From NCBI RefSeq assembly GCF_002090115.1, contig NZ_BBRK01000004.1:1860001-1924000 (forward strand): a DNA stretch of 64,000 bases, written 5' to 3'. Position 1 is the stretch's first letter; every line of letters begins with the position of its first letter. The stretch is from Demequina sp. NBRC 110054 (lineage in GTDB: Bacteria > Actinomycetota > Actinomycetes > Actinomycetales > Demequinaceae). The notes beneath the pieces were generated by a model, which was not told the origin of the DNA, did no database searches, and was given only the letters and a program-made list of their open reading frames with translations. Of this stretch, positions 1 to 7,028 are shown one piece after another. The position numbers were made by a program, and so were the translations under genes.

Positions 1-426
1 CCACAGTGCGGCGGCGCCGGCGACGGCGAGGGTCGCCGCGTCGAGGACCCCTCCGGGGTCGCGGCGCGCCGTGGGTACGAGTGCGACTGCTGCCGCGCAC
101 AGGATGAGCAGGTATCCGCTGCCCACGAGGACCTGCATGGGCAGCGCGACCGCGGACTCGGAGACGCCGTGGATGAGGGTCGCGACCCACAGCGACTCGG
201 AGGTGATCAGCAGCACGAGCCCCCCGAGCAGGAGGCCGTAGACCAGGCGGGCGCCGCCCCGCTCGCGCCGCAGGTGGGGAAGGACGAAGGCCGCGGGCAG
301 GAGACCCGCGGCGGGAACCACGATCGCGCTGACCAGGGGAGTGCCCAGGAGGTACAGCGCGCTGAAGCCGACGGTGAGGGTCGCCGCGAGCGCGGCCACG
401 CGCGCGGGGGTGCCGACGATCCTCAT
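1..426 (-). CDS. N-terminal part of a multi-spanning membrane protein (cut by left edge)
   Basis: Reading from an ATG at 426 leftwards, the frame stays open to base 1, giving 142 codons with no stop. The product begins MRIVGTPARVAALAATLTVG and is almost wholly hydrophobic. About four membrane segments are separated by short basic loops (PHLRRERGG, VPTARRDPGG). The layout, including a loop ending RRDPGGVLDAATLAVAGAAALW, resembles the 7TM sensor region that precedes GGDEF or GGDEF-EAL domains in actinobacteria. That assignment is an inference, because no catalytic domain lies inside the window. It is transcribed divergently from the SPFH operon across 174 bases. No clear Shine-Dalgarno is visible before the ATG. 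Confidence 0.6.
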   Translation of the reverse strand, partial: MRIVGTPARVAALAATLTVGFSALYLLGTPLVSAIVVPAAGLLPAAFVLPHLRRERGGARLVYGLLLGGLVLLITSESLWVATLIHGVSESAVALPMQVLVGSGYLLILCAAAVALVPTARRDPGGVLDAATLAVAGAAALW

Positions 427-600
427 GCGAGTCCTATCGGCCGCGACGAGCCCGGATCAAGCAGTGCCGGAACCCTGTTGCCACGTTTCGCGTTCGCCGG
501 ATAGGTTCTCTGTGCGGGTCTTTTCGGTCCGTTTCAGGGGAGGGCCTGTGACGCGGGTCCGACGTGCGGCACCACGCCGCGCGTGACGAGAGGAGTCGTC

Positions 601-1809
601 ATGGGGTTCATCCAGATCGCGCTCGGCGCCGGTTGGGACGCGCTGAAGTCCTCGTTCGGGGACCAGTTCCTCGACTTCCTGGTACCTCCGGCGGGGATCG
701 GCGACACCGTCGTGCTGTTCCCGGCGGTCACGCAGGGGACCAACGCCGGCCGCGGGCAGAACACGCGCGGCTCCGACAACATCATCACCAACGGCTCGGT
801 CATCGTCGTCCCCGAGGGCTACGGCCTGCTCACGTTCCAGGACGGCGCGGTCACCTCGATCGTCGCGGAGTCCGGTGCCTACCGCTGGGACAGCGAGTCC
901 CAGGACTCCAAGTCGGTGTTCTCCGGCGGCGGCCTCCTCAACTCGACCTTCACGACGTCGTGGGAGCGCTTCAAGTTCGGCGGCCGGCCGATGGGCCAGC
1001 AGCTCGCGTTCTACGTGAACCTCAAGGAGATCCCGAACAACAAGTTCGGCACCCAGAGCCCGATCTACTGGGACGACCGCTACCTCAACACCCAGGCGGG
1101 CGCGATCACGCGCGGCACCTACGTGCTCGAGGTCTGTGACCCGGTCCTCTTCGTGAAGACCCTGGTACCCGCGTCCTACATCTCGGCTGGCGCCCAGCCC
1201 TTCGACATCACCGAGGCCACCAACCCCGTGTCGGAGCAACTGTTCAACGAGGTCGTCGGATCGCTCGCCGGCGCCTTCTCGCGCTACGTCAACGACCCTG
1301 ACAAGGACCACCGGATCACCCGCATCCAGGGCGACTCGGTCGGCTTCGCGAAGTCGCTGTCGGAGGAGGTCGAGAAGAACTACCAGTGGACCACCGAGCG
1401 GGGTCTCGAGATCAGCTCGGCCACGCTCGTCGCGATCGAGTACGACGCCGACACGCAGACCCTGCTGTCCGACGTGCGCAAGGCGGACGCGCTGTCCGGC
1501 GGACGCGCCGACACGTTCCTCAAGCAGTCGATGGCGCGCGGCATCGAGAACGCCGGCGAGTCCGGCGGCGGCACGGGCCTCGCGATGATGGGCATGGGGA
1601 TGGGCGCGATCGGCGGCATGGTGCCCCAGACGCCCGGGGCGCCCGCGGGCATGGCGGCAGCGGCTGCGGCCCAGCAGCCCGAGGCCCCCGCGGCGCCCGC
1701 CGCACCGGACCCCTACGCCCAGCTCGCCTCCGCGAAGAAGATGCTCGACGACGGGCTCATCAGCCAGGAGGACTACGACTCGCTGAAGAAGAAGGCCCTC
1801 GGCCTCTAG
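601..1809 (+). CDS. SPFH/band-7 domain protein with C-terminal SHOCT motif (YdjI-like)
   Basis: 402 residues from the ATG at 601. The sequence GAGAGGAG at 587-594 is a well-placed Shine-Dalgarno, so this start is preferred over the in-frame GTG at 583. Residues of roughly 20-270 form an SPFH (prohibitin/virion-core-like) region. A Gly/Met/Ala-rich linker follows. The last about 33 residues (DPYAQLASAKKMLDDGLISQ, then EDYDSLKKKALGL) are a typical SHOCT helix-turn-helix. There is no signal peptide or transmembrane helix, so it probably assembles at the inner membrane face. It is followed 6 bases later by a zinc-ribbon protein. The same two families are neighbours of pspA in Bacillus (ydjI, ydjG), which suggests a membrane-stress role. 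That role is inference. Confidence 0.85.
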   Translation: MGFIQIALGAGWDALKSSFGDQFLDFLVPPAGIGDTVVLFPAVTQGTNAGRGQNTRGSDNIITNGSVIVVPEGYGLLTFQDGAVTSIVAESGAYRWDSESQDSKSVFSGGGLLNSTFTTSWERFKFGGRPMGQQLAFYVNLKEIPNNKFGTQSPIYWDDRYLNTQAGAITRGTYVLEVCDPVLFVKTLVPASYISAGAQPFDITEATNPVSEQLFNEVVGSLAGAFSRYVNDPDKDHRITRIQGDSVGFAKSLSEEVEKNYQWTTERGLEISSATLVAIEYDADTQTLLSDVRKADALSGGRADTFLKQSMARGIENAGESGGGTGLAMMGMGMGAIGGMVPQTPGAPAGMAAAAAAQQPEAPAAPAAPDPYAQLASAKKMLDDGLISQEDYDSLKKKALGL

Positions 1810-1815
1810 GCGCGC

Positions 1816-2982
1816 ATGGCTGAGGAGATCACCACCCCGGAGGGTCGGGGAGACGGCATCACGAGGTGTCCCAAGTGCGGCGCGTCGGACGTGGTCCAGC
1901 TGAAGGACCAGCACCAGTTCATGTGCGAGTTCTGCCGCCACAAGTGGGGCTTCGAGCGCCTCGACGAGGCGATGGGGCTGTCCGAGGGGATCGCCGACCT
2001 CGCGGGCGTGAGCTACTCGACGGCCGCCTCGGACATCGTCTCCGACGAGGCACTCGTGACGCTCAAGTGCGATGGCTGCGGCTCCGAGGTCGTGGTCGAC
2101 ACCGACCGCACCCTCCAGGCGCGCTGTCATTGGTGCAAGCACGTCCTGTCGCTCAACAACAAGATCCCCAACGGCGCGGTGCCGGACGGGATCCTGCCGT
2201 TCTCGGTCACCCGCGAGCAGGCGATGGGCCACATCCAGAGGTTCGTCGACGAGCGCAAGTCGTTCGCGCTCCCCGCGTTCTCCTCGACCTTCGCCCCCGA
2301 GAACATCATGGGCGTCTACCTGCCGTACATGACGGTCGATGGCAACATCTCTGCGCGTCTCGACGGCGTGGGCGAGATCCTCCGGCGCCGCATCTCGAGC
2401 AAGAACTCGGCCACCCGCTACCAGTTCGACCGGTACGGGGTCCGGCGTGAGATGGACATCGAGATCGACGACCTGATCGTCGAGTCGAACTTCGAGAAGG
2501 CCGACATCCGCTCCGCCACGAGCACGAACAACGTCATCAATGCGATCCTGCCCTTCGACGTGAAGAACATCGTGCGCTTCGACGCCCACTTCCTGGGCGA
2601 CCAGTACACGTCGCAGCGTCGCGACATGGACATCGCCGAGGCCGAGAGCGTCGCCGCGAGCCACTTCCTCACGGTCGCGCGCGGAGTCGCCACGCCTACG
2701 GTGAGCCAGTACGGGCGCGGCGTGCGGTGGGACTCGGAGCAGTGCCGCATCGACGGAGTGCGGTGGACGTCGGTGCTGCTCCCGGTCTGGCTGTACGGCT
2801 TCGTCTCGGACCAGAAGGGGTATCCGGTGACCCACTACATCGCGGTCAATGGGCGCACCGGCGCCACGATGGGCTCCGTGCCGATCAACACCCGCAAGGC
2901 GGCGCTCGCCGCCTCGAGCGTGGCCGTCGCGATCTCCGTCGTCACGTGGCCCCTTGCCGGCGCGATCCTGGCGGCCTCCTGA
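1816..2982 (+). CDS. TFIIB-type zinc-ribbon protein with C-terminal membrane segment (YdjG-like)
   Basis: 388 residues, ATG 6 bases after the SPFH stop. Two zinc-ribbon modules lie at the N terminus: the pair RCPKCG and MCEFC (about residues 16-40), and the pair KCDGCG and RCHWC (about 78-105). The long middle part contains beta-rich sequence without a recognised catalytic motif. Residues of about 360-385 (AALAASSVAVAISVVTWPLA) are a hydrophobic helix that could anchor the protein. The combination of zinc ribbons with an adjacent SPFH gene matches the YdjG/YdjI pairing of Firmicutes. The stop codon overlaps the next ATG (TGATG), so the three genes are probably translationally coupled. No function beyond membrane-associated stress is suggested by the sequence. 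Confidence 0.8.
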   Translation: MAEEITTPEGRGDGITRCPKCGASDVVQLKDQHQFMCEFCRHKWGFERLDEAMGLSEGIADLAGVSYSTAASDIVSDEALVTLKCDGCGSEVVVDTDRTLQARCHWCKHVLSLNNKIPNGAVPDGILPFSVTREQAMGHIQRFVDERKSFALPAFSSTFAPENIMGVYLPYMTVDGNISARLDGVGEILRRRISSKNSATRYQFDRYGVRREMDIEIDDLIVESNFEKADIRSATSTNNVINAILPFDVKNIVRFDAHFLGDQYTSQRRDMDIAEAESVAASHFLTVARGVATPTVSQYGRGVRWDSEQCRIDGVRWTSVLLPVWLYGFVSDQKGYPVTHYIAVNGRTGATMGSVPINTRKAALAASSVAVAISVVTWPLAGAILAAS

Positions 2983-3386
2983 TGGGCGGCGAGGGCGACG
3001 GCGGCTCGCTCTTCATCGCGCTGCTCCTCATCGCGTCCGGACCCGCCGCGGGCTGGTGGACGTGGCGGTCGATCCACAAGCGCTACCGCAACCGCGAGGC
3101 GCGCTACCGGCCCGACCGCTCCGTCGCGCACACCGTGTCCAGCCTCACGGGTCACGACGAGCCGCGCGGCCGCTTCACGACCACCGAGAGCTCGACGCGG
3201 GACCGCAACGAGTCAGAGCCGGACCGGCGCGCGCGTGACTCGCGCTATTTCCACGGTGCGATCCCGAGCCCGCCGTCCCCGGAGGACGCCGGGGACACGG
3301 GCCAGCGCGAGGGGGAGGCCGAACCGCCCCCTCCGCCCGGGACCGAGCCCCCTCCCGCATCGTCCCCGCCCCCTCCCACGAGGTAG
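2982..3386 (+). CDS. Single-pass membrane protein with proline-rich cytoplasmic tail
   Basis: 134 residues starting at the ATG that overlaps the preceding TGA, which marks it as the third gene of the SPFH operon. Residues of about 9-27 (SLFIALLLIASGPAAGWWTW) form one transmembrane helix. A basic stretch (KRYRNREARYRPDR) follows, then about 70 charged disordered residues. The C terminus is proline-rich (EPPPPPGTEPPPASSPPPPT). No domain is recognised. The topology suggests a short extracytoplasmic N terminus and a cytosolic tail, which could tether or be a ligand for SPFH or zinc-ribbon partners. The tail coding sequence contains one copy of the dispersed GCATCGTCC motif (3357-3365). It could instead have evolved as an operon-specific linker of little conserved function. 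Confidence 0.7.
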   Translation: MGGEGDGGSLFIALLLIASGPAAGWWTWRSIHKRYRNREARYRPDRSVAHTVSSLTGHDEPRGRFTTTESSTRDRNESEPDRRARDSRYFHGAIPSPPSPEDAGDTGQREGEAEPPPPPGTEPPPASSPPPPTR

Positions 3387-3412
3387 GGGCGGGTCGTCCG
3401 CAAGCCCGAGGC

Positions 3413-3443
3413 GCATCGTCCCCGGGCCTGTGCCGCATCGTCC
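3413..3443 (-). repeat. Two copies of the dispersed GGACGATGC motif
   Basis: GCATCGTCC occurs at 3413-3421 and 3435-3443, just upstream of the MFS -10 box, with a third copy at 3357-3365 inside the preceding gene. They belong to the family described in the findings. Confidence 0.8.
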
Positions 3444-3448
3444 CGTCC

Positions 3449-3454
3449 TAGACT
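3449..3454 (+). promoter_or_regulatory. -10 box TAGACT, leaderless MFS transcript
   Basis: TAGACT ends 6 bases before the GTG at 3461, so transcription should start at or next to the start codon. No Shine-Dalgarno is present. Confidence 0.55.
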
Positions 3455-3460
3455 CGTGTG

Positions 3461-4807
3461 GTGACCGAAACCCCAGGTGAGACGGCGGAGCCGCGCCGTC
3501 GCCTCGTCGACCTGGCGCCGCTGAAGGCGAGCCCCGCGTTCGCGAGGCTGTTCGTCGGCGGCACGATCCAGAACATCGGCGCCCAGATGTCGGTGCTTGC
3601 CGTCGGTCTGCAGATCTACGACATCACCGAGTCGACCTTCATGGTCGGCCTCGTGGGCGGTGTCGCGCTCGTGCCGATGATCGTCGCCGGGCTCTGGGGC
3701 GGCATGCTCGCCGACGTCTTCGACCGGCGCAGGCTGCTGATCGTCGCCTCGCTCGTCAGCTGGGCCTCGACGCTCGCGCTCCTCGCGCTCGCGCTGTGGG
3801 ACGTCGCCGAGATCCGGCACGGTGGACGCGCGGACGTGTGGCCGTTCCTCCTCGTGACGACGATCAACTCGGTCGCCGCGACGATCGCCGGCGCCACTCG
3901 ATCGGCGCTCGTGGGCAGGATCATGCCCGCGCACCTGCTGTCGCGGGCTAGCGCGCTGAACGGCATCGCGATCGGGGTCGCGGTCACCATCGGCCCGGCG
4001 CTCGCTGGCGTGCTCGTCGCGAGCGTCGGCTTCGCGTGGACCTTCGCGGTCGATGCAGTGCTCTTCTCTGCGGGCTTCCTCGGCGTGTGGATGCTGCCGT
4101 CGCTGCCGCGGCTGGGGGAGAGGGCTGAGGCCGGCTGGGGGATGCTGCGCGAGGGCGCGCACTTCCTGCGCCACGCCCCGAACCTGCGCATGAGCTTCCT
4201 CGTGGACATCATCGCGATGACGTTCTTCCGCCCCTACGTGCTGCTTCCCGCGATCGGCGCCACCGTGGTCGGCGGCGGTTCGCTGTCGGTCGGCTTCCTC
4301 ACCGCGGCGGGTGCGATAGGGACGATGCTCGCGTCGGTGTTCTCGGGGCCCGTCGCCCGGATCCATCGGCACGGCCTCGCGGTGTCGCGCGCGATCACGG
4401 TGTTCGGCATCTTCGGCATCGTCTTCGGCCTCGCGACGCTGCTCCTGAGCCTCGGGGAGCACGAGGCCGCGGCGGGCTGGAGCGGCGTGCACTGGGGCGC
4501 GCTCGCGGTGCTCGCGTTCGCGATGCTCGGGATGGGAGCGTCGGACGAGGTCAGCGCGATCTTCCGGTCGACGATGATGATCCAGGCGGCGCCGGACGAG
4601 ATGCGCGGCCGCATGCAGGGCGTCTTCGTGGTGGTCGTCACGGGCGGGCCGCGGCTCGGCGACATGTATGCGGGCATCCTCGCGACCGCGGTCGCGGTGT
4701 GGTTCCCCCCGCTGCTCGGCGGCTTCGCGATCGTCGCGCTCGTCGGGGTGCTCACGCGCGTCGGCTCGTCGTTCCGCGAGTACGACGCGCGGAACCCGAC
4801 GCCGTAG
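3461..4807 (+). CDS. MFS transporter, enterobactin-exporter (EntS)-like
   Basis: 448 residues from GTG 3461. A second GTG lies at 3458, but 3461 sits exactly 6 bases after a TAGACT box. Twelve hydrophobic segments can be traced. The cytoplasmic loop after TM2 carries GGMLADVFDRRRLL, the MFS motif A of the EntS/MFS_3 branch. The protein probably exports a small hydrophobic molecule, for instance a siderophore or drug, by proton antiport. The substrate is not readable from sequence. It is a single gene, convergent with the lipoprotein gene that ends 19 bases downstream. No iron box was seen, which argues weakly against a dedicated siderophore role. Confidence 0.85.
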   Translation: MTETPGETAEPRRRLVDLAPLKASPAFARLFVGGTIQNIGAQMSVLAVGLQIYDITESTFMVGLVGGVALVPMIVAGLWGGMLADVFDRRRLLIVASLVSWASTLALLALALWDVAEIRHGGRADVWPFLLVTTINSVAATIAGATRSALVGRIMPAHLLSRASALNGIAIGVAVTIGPALAGVLVASVGFAWTFAVDAVLFSAGFLGVWMLPSLPRLGERAEAGWGMLREGAHFLRHAPNLRMSFLVDIIAMTFFRPYVLLPAIGATVVGGGSLSVGFLTAAGAIGTMLASVFSGPVARIHRHGLAVSRAITVFGIFGIVFGLATLLLSLGEHEAAAGWSGVHWGALAVLAFAMLGMGASDEVSAIFRSTMMIQAAPDEMRGRMQGVFVVVVTGGPRLGDMYAGILATAVAVWFPPLLGGFAIVALVGVLTRVGSSFREYDARNPTP

Positions 4808-4825
4808 GCCGCTTGCGGAGCGCGT

Positions 4826-5407
4826 CTAGAGGGCGGCTGCGACCGCCGCGGCGAGCGGGGTCGTGACGTCGGTGAGGTCGATCCACTCGTCCACGTAGTG
4901 GAGCACCGTGACCGCGTAGCCATCGAGGGCGAACTCGACGACGGTGCCGTTCTGGGCGACGAACGCCGCGTCGACGCCGTCGATCGTGATGTCGGACGCG
5001 TCGCCGTAGTCCGCGTCGGCCTGCGTGCGACGGTCGGCGAAGTCGCCGTCGAGCATCGTGACCTGGACCTGCACGGTCGAGTACGACTCGCCCGAGGCGT
5101 ACCAGTCGCACACCGCGAGGTCCTCGCCGGACAGGATCGCGTTGAACTCGCCCGCCGCGAACGCCTGACCCGCGATCGACTCGAGCGAGGCCTCATCGAG
5201 AAGCTCGCACGCATCGGGGAGGTCGGGCGAGATGGCGCCCTGGTCCGCCGCGGCCTGCTCGGAGGCGGCGTCCTCGACCACGTAGAGCGTCGCGTCCCCT
5301 CCGGCCGCAGGCTCCGCCTCGGCCGACTCGCATGCCGACAGCCCAGTCGCCGCGAGCATGGCGCCGGTGGTGAGGATGGCGAGGCGGATGGGCGTGCGGA
5401 AGCGCAT
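4826..5407 (-). CDS. DUF3558-like lipoprotein
   Basis: 193 residues from ATG 5407. AGGATTCGA upstream gives a Shine-Dalgarno, so the longer in-frame extension is rejected. The N terminus MRFRTPIRLAILTTGAMLAA is a signal peptide, and the lipobox LSAC places the lipidated cysteine at about residue 27. After an acidic linker, the mature domain has DACELLDEASLESIAGQ and, later, LAVCDWYASGE. This cysteine pair and the C.W pattern are typical of DUF3558 lipoproteins of actinobacteria, whose function is unknown. It is anchored on the outer leaflet. It is divergent from the RibD-C gene. An envelope-associated binding role is the only inference that can be supported. Confidence 0.75.
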   Translation of the reverse strand: MRFRTPIRLAILTTGAMLAATGLSACESAEAEPAAGGDATLYVVEDAASEQAAADQGAISPDLPDACELLDEASLESIAGQAFAAGEFNAILSGEDLAVCDWYASGESYSTVQVQVTMLDGDFADRRTQADADYGDASDITIDGVDAAFVAQNGTVVEFALDGYAVTVLHYVDEWIDLTDVTTPLAAAVAAAL

Positions 5408-5575
5408 TCGAATCCTGTCGGGAGGGTGCCGCTGCGCCGCGGCGGAACGGGGTGCTGTCGCCGGCTCGCTTGCCGACGCCGTCATGGTAAGGCAAAAGGC
5501 CGGCAAAAGTGAACAGCCACGCGGGATGTCACCTCCGACGACCCTCGGTGCAACGAGCCGTTCACAAGAGTGGGC

Positions 5576-5581
5576 TACCGT
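5576..5581 (+). promoter_or_regulatory. -10 box TACCGT, leaderless
   Basis: TACCGT ends 7 bases before ATG 5589 of the dihydrofolate-reductase-like gene. No Shine-Dalgarno is present. Confidence 0.5.
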
Positions 5582-5588
5582 GAGGGCC

Positions 5589-6161
5589 ATGTCGACCGAA
5601 CCTGGACGCGTCCGCGGCTACCTCGCCACCTCGGCTGACGGGTGCATCGCCGGGCCCGACGACGAGATCGGCTGGCTTCAGGAGCCCCGGAACTCCGGCG
5701 TGCCGATGGCCGTCGAGCCGTGGTCCGAGCGTGTCCCTGACGGCACGACCTACGACGAGTTCGCGGCGGGCGTCGGCTGCATGCTGATGGGCCGCAGGAC
5801 GTTCGACGTCGCGTGCGGGTTCGGCACCTGGCCCTACGGCGACACGCCCGTCCTGGTCGCCACGAACCGCCCGCTTCCCGAGTCCAGCACCGTCACCGCG
5901 GTGTCGGGGGACATCGAGGAGCTCATTGACACCGCGCACGAGGTCGCGAAGGGCGGCGACGTCTACGTCGACGGCGGCTCGCTCATCAGGCAGACGCTCG
6001 TGGCCGGCCTGCTCGACGAGCTCATCGTCACGATGATCCCCACGGTCCTCGGCGACGGGGTGCGCCTGTTCGAGGCGCCCATGCCGCGCATCGACCTCGC
6101 CGTGGCCGACGTGCGTCGCTACGGCGACGGCTACGTGCAGATCCACTACCGCTGCGACTAG
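5589..6161 (+). CDS. RibD C-terminal/dihydrofolate-reductase-like protein
   Basis: 190 residues. The start at 5589 is fixed by the TACCGT box 7 bases upstream and by the beginning of homology (RVRGYLATSADGCIAGPDDE). The fold is that of the RibD C-terminal domain (PF01872): an N-terminal strand with SADGCIAG, the middle GCMLMGRRTFDVACGF, the nucleotide-binding VYVDGGSLIRQTL and the C-terminal LGDGVRLFE. Members are stand-alone NADPH-dependent reductases of unknown substrate and are often annotated dihydrofolate reductase family. A true DHFR role is unlikely, because the folate-binding signatures are absent. The protein is cytoplasmic. The gene is monocistronic and convergent with trmL. Confidence 0.85.
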   Translation: MSTEPGRVRGYLATSADGCIAGPDDEIGWLQEPRNSGVPMAVEPWSERVPDGTTYDEFAAGVGCMLMGRRTFDVACGFGTWPYGDTPVLVATNRPLPESSTVTAVSGDIEELIDTAHEVAKGGDVYVDGGSLIRQTLVAGLLDELIVTMIPTVLGDGVRLFEAPMPRIDLAVADVRRYGDGYVQIHYRCD

Positions 6162-6209
6162 GCCCGGGCCAGGCGGGAGGCGCCGATCGCACGGCCTCGC
6201 GCGTCGCCG

Positions 6210-6683
6210 CTAGACATGGCCGTCGAAGTCGGCCTGGCGCGCCGCCTCATACGCCGCGATGGCCGCCGAGTTCGACAGGTTCAGCGAGCGGCGTCCTGGA
6301 AGCATCGGGATGCGCACCCATTCGGTGATCCGCGGGTGGTCCAGGACCTCCTCGGGCAGGCCGGTCGGCTCGGGGCCGAACAGCAGGAGGTCGTCCGGGC
6401 GGTACTCGACGTCCGTGTAGCGCGTCGTGCCCTTGCCGGTGAAGGCGTAGACGCGCGCGTCTGGGTGCTCGTCGAGCAGCGCGTCGAGGTTCGGGTGGAT
6501 CGAGACGGTCGCGAGGTCGTGATAGTCGAGGCCAGCGCGCTTGAGCCGCGGCTCGTCCATCTCGAAGCCGAGCGGCTCGATCAGCCGCAGCGGGCACCCG
6601 GTCACCGCGGAGAGCCGGATGGCGTTGCCCGTGTTGTTCGGGATCCGAGGCTCGAAGAACACGATCGAGGGCAGCGCGGTCAT
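6210..6683 (-). CDS. trmL: tRNA (cytidine/uridine(34)-2'-O)-methyltransferase TrmL
   Basis: 157 residues, the usual size for TrmL. ATG 6683 is chosen because homology begins MTALPSIVFFEPRIPNNTGN. Knotted SPOUT methyltransferase signatures are all present: PNNTGNAIRLSAVTGC near the N terminus, LLFGPEPTGLPEEV in the middle, and the knot IPMLPGRRSLNLSNSAAIAA at the C terminus. The enzyme methylates the 2'-OH of the wobble nucleotide of tRNA-Leu isoacceptors using S-adenosylmethionine. It is cytoplasmic and probably dimeric. The gene is alone, convergent with the RibD-C gene. Upstream lies a 345-base non-coding stretch with repeats. Confidence 0.92.
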   Translation of the reverse strand: MTALPSIVFFEPRIPNNTGNAIRLSAVTGCPLRLIEPLGFEMDEPRLKRAGLDYHDLATVSIHPNLDALLDEHPDARVYAFTGKGTTRYTDVEYRPDDLLLFGPEPTGLPEEVLDHPRITEWVRIPMLPGRRSLNLSNSAAIAAYEAARQADFDGHV

Positions 6684-6754
6684 GCCCGACAGTCTCCCAC
6701 GGGCGGGTCGCCGCGGCCTCCGCCGCCGCTGGTGCCTGCGCGACGGGGCTCGAC

Positions 6755-6859
6755 GGTACGGAAACGTCCACTGGGGCGCGGAGACGCTCGGAAACCGACA
6801 ATGAGCGTCCACTCGGAGACCTCCGTCGGATCGTGCGCGCCAGTGGACATTCTCGTACC
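6755..6859. repeat. 105-bp element bounded by 20-bp inverted repeats
   Basis: GGTACGGAAACGTCCACTGG (6755-6774) is matched on the opposite strand by 6840-6859 with three mismatches. The centre carries CTCGGAAACCGACAATGAGC and a further copy of GTCCACT. No coding capacity was seen. It could be a MITE-like element or a structured RNA. Confidence 0.6.
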
Positions 6860-6923
6860 GCCGCCGGTGCCGCCTGACGGGCGGCGCCGCCCGGACGATG
6901 CAGGAGTGGTGCCGACGGGGAGA

Positions 6924-6974
6924 CAGGGACGATGCGGGGGCAGGGACGATGCGGGGGCAGGGACGATGCGGGTG
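6924..6974 (+). repeat. Three tandem 17-bp repeats carrying GGACGATGC
   Basis: CAGGGACGATGCGGGGG is repeated head-to-tail at 6924-6940, 6941-6957 and 6958-6974. The last unit ends GGGTG. It is an array of the window-wide dispersed motif. Confidence 0.9.
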
Positions 6975-7028
6975 TCCGGACGGTGTGCGCGCCGGGAGGG
7001 CACGGCGCAGGTCCCGTTCCGGTCGGGC

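Larger units (their letters stand above)
6684..7028. other. Non-coding stretch between trmL and the ClC gene
   Basis: 345 bases without a credible gene. It holds a 105-base inverted-repeat element (6755-6859), one GGACGATGC motif at 6893-6901 and a 3x17-bp tandem array (6924-6974). Both neighbouring genes read leftward. Confidence 0.7.

Noticed and set aside
457..2835. 792-codon minus-strand ORF opposite the SPFH/zinc-ribbon genes
   Set aside because: Arg/His/Val-rich composition, no domain, and fully antisense to two genes with clear domains and ribosome sites. It is a high-GC shadow.
6924..6974. Possible CRISPR-like array
   Set aside because: The three 17-bp units touch each other with no unique spacers and there are no cas genes, so it is a plain tandem repeat.
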